Shown here one piece after another: positions 1-7,173 of a stretch of DNA of 14,937 nt. The stretch comes from an uncultured Lachnospiraceae bacterium (GTDB lineage: Bacteria > Bacillota > Clostridia > Lachnospirales > Lachnospiraceae). The stretch is from the NCBI GenBank assembly GCA_902796045.1, contig CADBNQ010000337.1, positions 1 through 14,937 on the forward strand. Direction: 5' to 3'. The translations under genes and the position numbers were made by a program. The notes beneath the pieces were generated by a model. That model was not told the DNA's origin and searched no databases. It saw only the letters and a list, made by a program, of their open reading frames with translations. Position 1 is the first letter of the stretch, and every line of letters starts with the position of its first letter.

Positions 1-246
1 ATCGATGTCATCTACATCAGCAAGGATGCCGGGATCAAGGAGGGGGATGAACTGGTCACCTCTCATATCAGCTCCAGGTATCTTCCCGGACTTCGAATAG
101 GCACCGTCGGAAGCATCGCTACCGATTCTTCCAATCTGACAAAGTCTGCCAAGGTCACCCCGGTCGCAGATTTTCAGCATCTTGCCCATGTCCTTGTGAT
201 CACGGACTTAAAAGAGGTCCCGGAGGGGATGAAAGGGTCTGACTGA
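1..246 (+). CDS. mreC: Rod shape-determining protein MreC, C-terminal part (5' end outside window)
   Basis: An open frame enters from the left edge and ends at TGA 244-246, giving the last 81 residues. They include an 'EGDELVTS' stretch followed by 'YLPGLRIGTVGSI', the MreC C-terminal beta-domain signature (usually 'FPxGIPIGxV'), then a 'LAHVLVITDL' strand. MreC is a bitopic membrane protein whose extracellular domain links MreB filaments to PBP2 and RodA in lateral wall synthesis. mreD starts 2 bp after the stop, the usual mreC-mreD order. The N-terminal membrane segment and coiled coil lie upstream of the window. The call rests on a short fragment plus strong context. Confidence 0.88.
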   Translation: MDVIYISKDAGIKEGDELVTSHISSRYLPGLRIGTVGSIATDSSNLTKSAKVTPVADFQHLAHVLVITDLKEVPEGMKGSD

Positions 247-248
247 AC

Positions 249-767
249 ATGATGAGACGAATTATTGCTACAGGAGCTATTATCATAGTATTTTTTGTAC
301 TGCAGACCTCGGTATTTGAGATGCTGAGGCTTGCAGATATCGTGCCGAATATCCTGGTGATCCTGGTTTCCTCCATGGCTCTCATGCGGGGACAGAAGAC
401 AGGGATGCTGGTTGGCTTCTTTTCCGGCCTGCTGGTGGACCTCTTTTTCGGCCAGTGGCTGGGGGCTTTTGCCTTCCTCTATATGGTATTCGGATTTGTG
501 GATGGCTTTTTTAACAGGATATATTATGCGGATGATAATTTCCTGCCCCTGATCCTGATCGGGGCAAATGATCTGGCTTATGGACTTCTGATGTATGTTA
601 CCCACGGCCTGCTGAAGAATCATCTGCATTTTTTCTACTATCTGACATCGATCATTCTCCCTGAGATGGTCTACACGGTCGCAGTGGGTCTTCTCCTTTA
701 TCAGATCCTCCTGCGTCTGAATCTTCTGCTTGAGAGATACGAAGAGGGAAGTGCGGATATTGTTTAA
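249..767 (+). CDS. mreD: Rod shape-determining protein MreD
   Basis: A 172-residue, strongly hydrophobic protein with about five predicted membrane segments. It begins 'MMRRIIATGAIIIVFFVLQTS', contains 'VPNILVILVSSMALMRG' and 'GFFSGLLVDLFFGQWLGAFAF', the MreD pattern of a conserved 'GxxxGLxxDL' turn, and ends in a short charged tail. MreD is an integral membrane member of the elongasome and works with MreC, RodA and PBP2 in side-wall peptidoglycan synthesis. ATG 249 follows 'gaaaggg' (231-237); ATG 252 is an equally possible start. Its stop lies just after the likely TTG start of PBP2, so the two genes overlap slightly. Length is typical of Firmicute MreD. Confidence 0.92.
   Translation: MMRRIIATGAIIIVFFVLQTSVFEMLRLADIVPNILVILVSSMALMRGQKTGMLVGFFSGLLVDLFFGQWLGAFAFLYMVFGFVDGFFNRIYYADDNFLPLILIGANDLAYGLLMYVTHGLLKNHLHFFYYLTSIILPEMVYTVAVGLLLYQILLRLNLLLERYEEGSADIV
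744..749 (+). promoter_or_regulatory. Ribosome binding site deciding the PBP2 start
   Basis: GAGGGA lies 10 bases before TTG 760, inside the end of mreD. ATG 778 has no comparable site at a workable distance, and nothing purine-rich precedes TTG 730. This favours TTG 760 but is not conclusive. Confidence 0.45.
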
Positions 768-3684
768 ACGAAAGAATATGACAACAGACAGCAATAAAAT
801 CACCAGGACTATTGCGGCATGGCTGTCCAACCGTCTGGTCATGGTGGGTATCCTGATCGGGGTCCTCTTTATGGCTCTGGTCTACCGGCTCTTTATCCTT
901 CAGATCGTTGAGGGAGAGGAACACCTTGACAACTTTAACTACAAGGTGGAAAAGACCATAGAGACTGATGGTACCCGGGGCAATATTTATGACTGCAATG
1001 GTACCCTTCTGGCATACAACCAGCTGGCTTACACCGTGACACTGGAAGGAACCGACCGCACGGCCGAGATTGCCAGGGAGCGCAGTACTCCTGACCATGA
1101 GGTCTCGGAGAATACAGTGAGGAATGAGATTATTTATAATCTCATCCATCTGCTGGAGGGCAACGGGGATACCATATCTTACGACCTGCCCCTCACGGTG
1201 GACAGCGAAGGCCGGATTTCATTTACAGAATCCGGCGCAGCCCTGACACGGTTCAAGAAGGACGTGTACGGCATTGTAAATATAGAGAACCTGACAGGCG
1301 ATGATAAGAAGAATGCTGAGAAGTGGCTGAATTCTACCCCTGAGGAGGTCTATGAGTACTTAAGACAGGGAACCGGCGGACCAGTGGGGACCGGATCCAT
1401 GTTCGGGATCGATGACAGCTATTCTCTGGAGGATACGATCAAGATCATGTCTATCCGATATGATTCCTACATGAACCGGTATTCCCAGACCAGACCCATT
1501 ACCATTGCCGCCAATATCAGTGAGAACAGCATTGCCCAGATCTCCGAGCATGCCGAGGAGTTCCCCGGTGTCTCCATCGAGGCTGATTCGCTCCGCAGGT
1601 ACAATGAATCTCAATACCTTTCAGGCGTTATCGGTTATACCGGCATGATCTCAGAAAACGAGCTCACTGAGTATAATGAAGCAGGCGGGGATTACCAGAT
1701 CAGTGATACTGTGGGAAAGACCGGTATAGAGAAGTCCATGGAGAGCGTTCTGCGCGGAAAGAAAGGACTGCAGAAAGTTCTGGTGGACAAGCTGGGCAAG
1801 ATCATCAAGGTGGTCAGCACGACAGATTCGGCAGCAGGCAATGATATCTACCTGACCATTGACCTGAATCTGCAGAAGCATGCCTACAACATCCTTGAAA
1901 GAAGGCTGGCTGGTATTGTCCTGTCCCATCTGACGACCAGTGATGACCCGGGTACGGATAAGATGATTCCGGTGAAAGATCTGTATTATGCCCTGATCGA
2001 TAACAATGTCCTCGACATTACCCGGCTGAATGCGTCCGACGCGAAGAGGAACGAAAAGGCCATATACAGCAAGTACACCAGAAAGAAGAAAGAGGTATTA
2101 AGAAGACTCAGAAAAGAGCTGAAAGAAGGAACCACTCCTATGAAAGACGAAGATGAGGAGTGGAGGGAGTATCTTTACTATGTCTACAACATGCTTGTGA
2201 ATAATGAGATCATATCCAAGGCCCTTGTCGACAAGGAGGATCCCGTCTACCTGAAGTGGCAGGAAGAGGATATCAGTCTGAAGCAGTATCTGGTCCATGC
2301 CATCAGCAATGAGTGGGTCAATATCGGCGCTCTGGACATAAAATCGGATTATTATTCTGCCGATGAGATTTATAAGGAATTGATTAATTATACGATTGAT
2401 ACGTTGAAAACTGACCCATCTTTTGATAAAATCTTATATAAGTATATGATCAAAAATGGGGATCTCACCGGTAAGAATATCTGCATGCTCCTGTACGACC
2501 AGGGGATCCTGGATAAGAAAAAGGATGAGGATTACAGTCCCCTGGCCAATGACAAGATGCAGGCCTTTGACTTCATTAAGAAGAAGATCAATAATCTTGA
2601 GATTACGCCGGCCCAGCTGGCCCTGGATCCCTGCTCCGGTTCCGTGATCATCACTGATCCGAAGACCGGCGCGGTAAAGGCCATGGTATCTTATCCCAGT
2701 TATGACAACAATAAGCTGGCTAATTCTATCAATGCTGCGTATTTCAACTCTCTGAACAACGACAAGTCTTCTCCCATGCTTAACCGCTGCACACAGACCA
2801 GAACGGCGCCCGGTTCTACCTTTAAGCCGATCTCGGCGACAGCGATCCTTGAGGAGGAGATCGTTGATGAGAACGATTACATAAAGTGTACAGGTATATT
2901 TGATAAGATCACTCCGGCAGCCAAGTGCTGGATCTATCCCAATGCGCACGGCATGCTCAACGTCAGCGGCGCCATAGCAGTATCCTGCAACTATTATTTC
3001 TATGAGATGGGATATCAGCTTGGAACCACCGGAGGTACCTACAACAGCGAGAAGGGTCTGGAGAGACTGTCCAAGTATGCCGCACTGTATGGGCTTGACA
3101 GGAAATCAGGCGTTGAGCTGACCGAATATGAACCCCGTATCTCTGATGAGGACGCAGTCCGTTCCATCATCGGACAGGGTACGCACAGCTACACCCCCAG
3201 CCAGATAGCACGCTATGTGACTTCTCTGGTCAATGAAGACAACCTGCTCGGCCTGTCCCTGGTCTCAAAGACCACCGATGTGTTCGGCAAAGAGCTGTCA
3301 GGCTATGAGATGAAGAAGGAAGAAGCCCTGGATGTCTCTGATCACTCTTTTATGCTGATCAAGAGGGGGATGCAGGATGTGGTCAACGGGAAGGACAGTT
3401 CCATCAAGTATCTTTACAAGAACCAGGGCATGAAGGTGGCAGGAAAGACCGGTACGGCACAGGAGAACAAGAACCGGCCCAACCACGCCCTCTTTATATC
3501 CTATGCGCCCTATGATACGCCGGATATCACCATGACTGTAGTCATTCCAAACGGATATACCTCTTCCAACGCAGCTGAGGTAGCCAGAGACATATACAGG
3601 TACTATTTCGGGAAGGCAGACAAGAATGAGATCGAGAGCCGGACGGCTCTGATTCCGACCGGCCCGGACAGCAGTGCCGACTGA
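760..3684 (+). CDS. mrdA: Penicillin-binding protein 2, elongasome D,D-transpeptidase (class B PBP)
   Basis: A class B PBP of 974 residues from TTG 760 (968 from ATG 778), much longer than E. coli PBP2 (about 630). In order: a short cytoplasmic tail; one membrane anchor ('VMVGILIGVLFMALVYRLFI', about residues 26-45); a dimerisation/pedestal domain with 'RGNIYDCNGTLLAYN' (the usual DRNG is DCNG here, Cys79); an inserted helical region (about 400-620); and the transpeptidase domain. Catalytic motifs are S686-T-F-K, S742-C-N and K896-T-G. Cys710, Cys723 and His730 match positions tied to zinc binding in the PBP2/PBP3/SpoVD group of Clostridioides difficile. The enzyme cross-links peptidoglycan together with RodA, encoded downstream. 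The likely TTG start, with GAGGGA ten bases upstream, overlaps mreD; TTG 730 has no ribosome site and ATG 778 remains possible. Function is secure, the start is not. Confidence 0.93.
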   Translation: MFKRKNMTTDSNKITRTIAAWLSNRLVMVGILIGVLFMALVYRLFILQIVEGEEHLDNFNYKVEKTIETDGTRGNIYDCNGTLLAYNQLAYTVTLEGTDRTAEIARERSTPDHEVSENTVRNEIIYNLIHLLEGNGDTISYDLPLTVDSEGRISFTESGAALTRFKKDVYGIVNIENLTGDDKKNAEKWLNSTPEEVYEYLRQGTGGPVGTGSMFGIDDSYSLEDTIKIMSIRYDSYMNRYSQTRPITIAANISENSIAQISEHAEEFPGVSIEADSLRRYNESQYLSGVIGYTGMISENELTEYNEAGGDYQISDTVGKTGIEKSMESVLRGKKGLQKVLVDKLGKIIKVVSTTDSAAGNDIYLTIDLNLQKHAYNILERRLAGIVLSHLTTSDDPGTDKMIPVKDLYYALIDNNVLDITRLNASDAKRNEKAIYSKYTRKKKEVLRRLRKELKEGTTPMKDEDEEWREYLYYVYNMLVNNEIISKALVDKEDPVYLKWQEEDISLKQYLVHAISNEWVNIGALDIKSDYYSADEIYKELINYTIDTLKTDPSFDKILYKYMIKNGDLTGKNICMLLYDQGILDKKKDEDYSPLANDKMQAFDFIKKKINNLEITPAQLALDPCSGSVIITDPKTGAVKAMVSYPSYDNNKLANSINAAYFNSLNNDKSSPMLNRCTQTRTAPGSTFKPISATAILEEEIVDENDYIKCTGIFDKITPAAKCWIYPNAHGMLNVSGAIAVSCNYYFYEMGYQLGTTGGTYNSEKGLERLSKYAALYGLDRKSGVELTEYEPRISDEDAVRSIIGQGTHSYTPSQIARYVTSLVNEDNLLGLSLVSKTTDVFGKELSGYEMKKEEALDVSDHSFMLIKRGMQDVVNGKDSSIKYLYKNQGMKVAGKTGTAQENKNRPNHALFISYAPYDTPDITMTVVIPNGYTSSNAAEVARDIYRYYFGKADKNEIESRTALIPTGPDSSAD

Positions 3685-3704
3685 TACTGAATTATACCAG
3701 AGAC

Positions 3705-3712
3705 AGGGAGGA
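3705..3712 (+). promoter_or_regulatory. Ribosome binding site of minC
   Basis: AGGGAGGA three bases before ATG 3716 fixes the minC start there. The frame is open from ATG 3674, but that start would overlap the PBP2 end and lacks a ribosome site. Confidence 0.7.
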
Positions 3713-3715
3713 AGT

Positions 3716-4513
3716 ATGAAAAGTTCCGTGATCATAAAAGGAAACAGGTACGGCTTTCAGATCGTACTCAATCCGGTTCTGCCCTTTGAGGAACTTCTTA
3801 AGGAGGTGGCGGCCAAATTCAGAGAATCTGCCGGCTTTTTCGACTCGGATAAAGCGGTGGCCGTGAGCTTTGACGGAAGGATCCTCACATCCGGAGAGCA
3901 GAACCTGCTGATAGACACCATTGTAGAGAACAGCGGGCTTTCCATCAGCTATATCATAGACGGGGCAGAGGCCTACGAGACACAGTATGCCAGAGCCATA
4001 AGCGCGGTCCGGGAAGCAGATTATTTCAGAGATCCGGAGCCGGAGCCGCCGGAAGAAGAGGAAGAACCGCCGGACGGCACTGACCAGATCGTTACGGAGT
4101 CTGTTCCGGAAGACCTTGTGGGCAAGGACGGACAGTTCTACAGGGGGACCCTGAGATCCGGCCAGAAGATTGAGGTGGACGGAAGCCTTGTGGTCCTTGG
4201 AGATATCAATCCAGGCGCCCAGATCGTAGCAGGCGGCAATGTCGTGATACTCGGATGCCTTAAGGGGGCGGTGTACGCCGGACATCCGGATGACAGGACT
4301 GCATTTGTTGCCGCCCTCCTGATGGAACCCATGCAGATCCAGATCGGTCCCTGCATCGCCAGAGCTCCTGACCAGAAGGGAAAGAAGGCCAGGACGCCCA
4401 GGAAGAAAAAAGAAGAGGTCCACCTGGAGGCGAAGATAGCATTTGTGGAGAATGACAATATCTTTATTGAGACCATCACCAGATCTCTGATCAATGAGAT
4501 CAGTATGCAGTAA
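3716..4513 (+). CDS. minC: Septum site-determining protein MinC
   Basis: A 265-residue protein in two domains. The N-terminal domain (about 1-100, 'MKSSVIIKGNRYGFQIVLN', 'FEELLKEVAAKF') is the FtsZ-antagonising half. A Pro/Glu-rich linker follows ('DPEPEPPEEEEEPPDGTD', about 105-122). The C-terminal beta-helix (about 137-220) carries the MinC signature 'TLRSGQKIEVDGSLVVLGD' with 'NPGAQIVAGGNVVILG', and binds MinD. A Lys/Arg-rich stretch ('QKGKKARTPRKKKEE') and a short helix extend past the usual end. MinC, recruited to the membrane by MinD, blocks FtsZ polymerisation away from midcell. It starts 31 bp after PBP2, with minD and minE directly behind it. Confidence 0.95.
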   Translation: MKSSVIIKGNRYGFQIVLNPVLPFEELLKEVAAKFRESAGFFDSDKAVAVSFDGRILTSGEQNLLIDTIVENSGLSISYIIDGAEAYETQYARAISAVREADYFRDPEPEPPEEEEEPPDGTDQIVTESVPEDLVGKDGQFYRGTLRSGQKIEVDGSLVVLGDINPGAQIVAGGNVVILGCLKGAVYAGHPDDRTAFVAALLMEPMQIQIGPCIARAPDQKGKKARTPRKKKEEVHLEAKIAFVENDNIFIETITRSLINEISMQ

Positions 4514-4543
4514 TTATTAATTTAGATAAAGGAGATCTTTAAA

Positions 4544-5335
4544 ATGAGCGAAGTAATAGTAATTACATCAGGAAAAGGCGGTGTAGGCAAAACGACAACG
4601 ACCGCAAATCTCGGAACAGGCCTTGCCATGCATGGCAAGAATGTCGTCATGATCGATACAGACATCGGCCTGCGCAACCTGGATGTTGTCATGGGACTTG
4701 AGAATCGTATCGTCTACAACCTCGTAGATGTCGTGGAGGGGAATTGCCGGATCAAACAGGCCATGATCAAGGATAAGAGGCACCCCAATCTCTTCCTGCT
4801 GCCTTCCGCGCAGACCAGGGATAAGACTTCGGTGAGTCCTGAACAGATGAAGAAACTGGTGGATGAGCTCAGAGACGAATTTGACTATATCATACTGGAC
4901 TGTCCTGCAGGTATTGAGCAGGGCTTTAAGAATGCCATCGCAGGCGCGGACAGGGCCATCATCGTGACCACCCCTGAAGTGTCAGCCATCAGAGACGCGG
5001 ACAGGATCATCGGCCTCCTCCAGGCAAATGAGCTCAAGAAGATTGAGCTGGTGGTAAACCGGATCCGCATGGACATGGTCAAACGCGGCGATATGATGTC
5101 AGTAGATGATGTTCTGGATATTCTGGCCATCGACCTGATCGGCGTTGTACCTGATGATGAGAGCATCGTTGTAGCTACCAATGAAGGTGAACCGCTGGTG
5201 GGCAGTGATTCAGAGGCCGGCCGCGCCTATGAGAACATCTGCAGAAGGCTGATGGGCGAACAGGTTGACTTTATGGAGTTCAATACTGACGGCATTTTCA
5301 AAAAGATAATCAAGCTCTTTAAGAGAGGATACTAA
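4544..5335 (+). CDS. minD: Septum site-determining ATPase MinD
   Basis: 263 residues, the standard MinD length. The deviant Walker A 'SGKGGVGKTTT' (residues 9-19, with signature Lys11 and Lys16) is at the N-terminus, 'DTDIGLRNLDVVMG' follows the switch I pattern, and 'YIILDCPAGIE' is the Walker B region. The last residues 'GIFKKIIKLFKRGY' form the amphipathic membrane-targeting helix. ATP-bound MinD dimerises on the inner membrane, recruits MinC and is released by MinE. The start is set by AAAGGAG about 8-14 bases upstream. The gene lies 30 bp after minC and 12 bp before minE. Confidence 0.97.
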   Translation: MSEVIVITSGKGGVGKTTTTANLGTGLAMHGKNVVMIDTDIGLRNLDVVMGLENRIVYNLVDVVEGNCRIKQAMIKDKRHPNLFLLPSAQTRDKTSVSPEQMKKLVDELRDEFDYIILDCPAGIEQGFKNAIAGADRAIIVTTPEVSAIRDADRIIGLLQANELKKIELVVNRIRMDMVKRGDMMSVDDVLDILAIDLIGVVPDDESIVVATNEGEPLVGSDSEAGRAYENICRRLMGEQVDFMEFNTDGIFKKIIKLFKRGY

Positions 5336-5347
5336 AGGAGGAAGACT

Positions 5348-5632
5348 ATGGGGTTCATGGATGCGTTTTTCAGGAGAAGATCTTCCGGTTCCACGGCTAA
5401 GGACCGGCTGAAATTTGTCCTTGTCTCTGACAGGGCTAACTGTTCTCCGGAAACAATGGAAATGATTAAAAACGATATTATCGCTGTAATATCAAAATAT
5501 ATGGAGATTGATACCCAGGGTCTGGATATACAGATTACCCAGACTCAGTCTGAGGGCGCCAACGGCAACGTGCCTGCACTCTATGCCAATATCCCTATTA
5601 AAGAGGTTAAATTTCACCAGAATAAGAACTAA
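5348..5632 (+). CDS. minE: Cell division topological specificity factor MinE
   Basis: 94 residues, normal for MinE. The N-terminal half ('MGFMDAFFRRR' and 'AKDRLKFVLVSDRANCSPE') carries the membrane-contacting amphipathic start and the anti-MinCD helix. 'MIKNDIIAVISKYMEID' and 'LDIQITQ' form the topological-specificity dimer domain. MinE stimulates the MinD ATPase and drives MinCD away from midcell, so this organism probably has an oscillating Min system rather than a purely DivIVA-anchored one. AAAGGAGG lies just before the ATG, within a 12 bp gap after minD. Confidence 0.96.
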   Translation: MGFMDAFFRRRSSGSTAKDRLKFVLVSDRANCSPETMEMIKNDIIAVISKYMEIDTQGLDIQITQTQSEGANGNVPALYANIPIKEVKFHQNKN

Positions 5633-5649
5633 GTTGCAGGGAGAACATC

Positions 5650-6762
5650 ATGTTAAAGCAAAAATACCAGTTTAAGAATTATAACTGGTTTCTGGTTCTC
5701 GTTGTTTTAGCTATCAGCGGTCTGGGTGTCATATTCATCAACAGCGCGGACAGCACTTATACGATCAGGCAGTTTGTCGGCTTAATGTTCTGCGTGGCCG
5801 TGATGCTGCTTCTGTCGGTCGTGAATTATAACTATATCTGTGATTTCAGCAGGATTCTATACCTGCTGAATATCATCATCCTGATATTTGTCAAGTTTTT
5901 CGGCGTCAGAGTCGGGGGAGCCAGACGGTGGATCAATCTGGGCGTGACCAGGATTCAGCCTTCGGAGCTTTCTAAGATCATCATGATCATCTTCGTGGCA
6001 GTTTATATCCAGGAGCATGAGGAGGATTTCAATGAACCGAAAGTCCTGGCCAGGCTGGCCGGACTGTGCGCCCTCCCCCTCATACTGGTGGCAGCTGAGC
6101 CCGACCTGTCTACCACCGTGGACATCTTTATGATCCTGCTCACTGTCATCTTTGTCGGAGGACTCAGCTCCAGACTGATCAGAAGATGCCTTCTGGTTCT
6201 GGTACCGCTGGCTGTTCTGTTTGTCTGGTATATACAGACCCCCGGCCAGATTCTTTTAAAGGATTATCAGGTCACCAGGATCATGACTTTTATTGAACCC
6301 TCTAAATATCAGGATACAACAGCCTACCAGCAGCAGAATTCCGTGATGGCCATCGGCTCAGGACAGCTCTATGGCAAGGGACTGAACAACAACACGATCT
6401 CGGATGTCACGGTGACGGATACCGGCCTGGTCTCTGAACAGCAGACCGACTTCATTTTCTCGGTGATCGGTGAGGAGGCCGGATTTTTAGGCAGTATACT
6501 GGTGATTGGCCTTCTGGCTGCCATTGTGGCTATGTGTCTGGTGACAGCCTACCGGGCCAGGAACATCAGCGGCCGGCTGATCGCGGTGGGGATCGCCGCT
6601 CTGATCGGTTTTCAGTCCTTCATCAATATCGGTGTGGCGACCCAGCTTCTGCCCAACACCGGTCTGCCGCTGCCCTTTGTCAGTTACGGGCTTACCTCGC
6701 TGTTAAGCTGTATGGCAGGACTTGGAATGGTACTTAATATCGGATTGCAAAGACATTACTAG
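5650..6762 (+). CDS. rodA: Peptidoglycan glycosyltransferase RodA (SEDS family)
   Basis: A 370-residue polytopic protein with about ten membrane segments and the SEDS (FtsW/RodA/SpoVE) motifs: 'GGARRWINLG' and 'IQPSELSKI', 'EPDLSTT' (E150-P-D152, the conserved acidic loop), 'FSVIGEEAGFLGS', and 'LLPNTGLPLPFVSYGLTSLL'. SEDS proteins polymerise lipid II into glycan strands and pair with a class B PBP. Position after mreCD, PBP2 and minCDE makes RodA more likely than FtsW. GGGAGA about six bases before the ATG is the ribosome site. The family is certain; RodA rather than another SEDS paralog rests on context. Confidence 0.9.
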   Translation: MLKQKYQFKNYNWFLVLVVLAISGLGVIFINSADSTYTIRQFVGLMFCVAVMLLLSVVNYNYICDFSRILYLLNIIILIFVKFFGVRVGGARRWINLGVTRIQPSELSKIIMIIFVAVYIQEHEEDFNEPKVLARLAGLCALPLILVAAEPDLSTTVDIFMILLTVIFVGGLSSRLIRRCLLVLVPLAVLFVWYIQTPGQILLKDYQVTRIMTFIEPSKYQDTTAYQQQNSVMAIGSGQLYGKGLNNNTISDVTVTDTGLVSEQQTDFIFSVIGEEAGFLGSILVIGLLAAIVAMCLVTAYRARNISGRLIAVGIAALIGFQSFINIGVATQLLPNTGLPLPFVSYGLTSLLSCMAGLGMVLNIGLQRHY

Positions 6763-6777
6763 AATGGGGGTTGAAGT

Positions 6778-7173
6778 ATGAATATCGGACTGATCGCTCA
6801 TGACGGAAAGAAAAAACTGATGCAGAACCTGTGTGTTGCCTACAGGGGGATATTGAACAAACATGAGCTCTATGCGACAGCTACCACAGGGAGGCTGATT
6901 GAAGAAGTGACCAACCTCACAGTTCACAAGTACCTGGCAGGACCTCTGGGGGGTGAGCAGCAGCTTGGCTCCCAGATAGAACACAATCTGATAGATATGG
7001 TGATCTTTTTGAGAGATCCCCAGAATAAAAAAGGACATGAACCGGATATCTTCAATGTCATGCACCTTTGTGATGTGCACAATATACCGCTTGCCACCAA
7101 CCTGGCTTCGGCAGAGCTTCTGATTAAAGCACTGGATCATGGAGATCTGGAGTGGAGGGAAATGTACCGATGA
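6778..7173 (+). CDS. mgsA: Methylglyoxal synthase
   Basis: 131 residues, near the E. coli length of 152. It converts dihydroxyacetone phosphate to methylglyoxal plus phosphate, a cytoplasmic glycolytic bypass used when phosphate is scarce or sugar phosphates build up. Matching stretches are 'IGLIAHDGKKKLM', 'LYATATTGRLIEE' (usually ATGTTG), 'LAGPLGGEQQLGS', 'IFLRDP' (Asp80) and 'GHEPD' (His87, Asp90). The residue aligned with the catalytic base Asp71 of the E. coli enzyme is Glu60 here. His and the other Asp residues are kept. The gene lies 15 bp after rodA and its stop overlaps the next start (ATGA). The family is clear; full activity is not proven. Confidence 0.9.
   Translation: MNIGLIAHDGKKKLMQNLCVAYRGILNKHELYATATTGRLIEEVTNLTVHKYLAGPLGGEQQLGSQIEHNLIDMVIFLRDPQNKKGHEPDIFNVMHLCDVHNIPLATNLASAELLIKALDHGDLEWREMYR
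7154..7160 (+). promoter_or_regulatory. Ribosome binding site of the DacA-like gene, within mgsA
   Basis: GGAGGGA lies nine bases before ATG 7170, inside the last codons of mgsA. It fixes ATG 7170 over the in-frame GTG 7152 and suggests coupled translation of the two genes. Confidence 0.7.

Noticed and set aside
3692..4423. Long open frame on the minus strand opposite minC
   Set aside because: minC on the plus strand is a clear family match with a ribosome site; the opposite frame has no recognisable motif. Similar opposite-strand frames at 2434-2949, 11553-12131 and 13504-13965 were rejected for the same reason.
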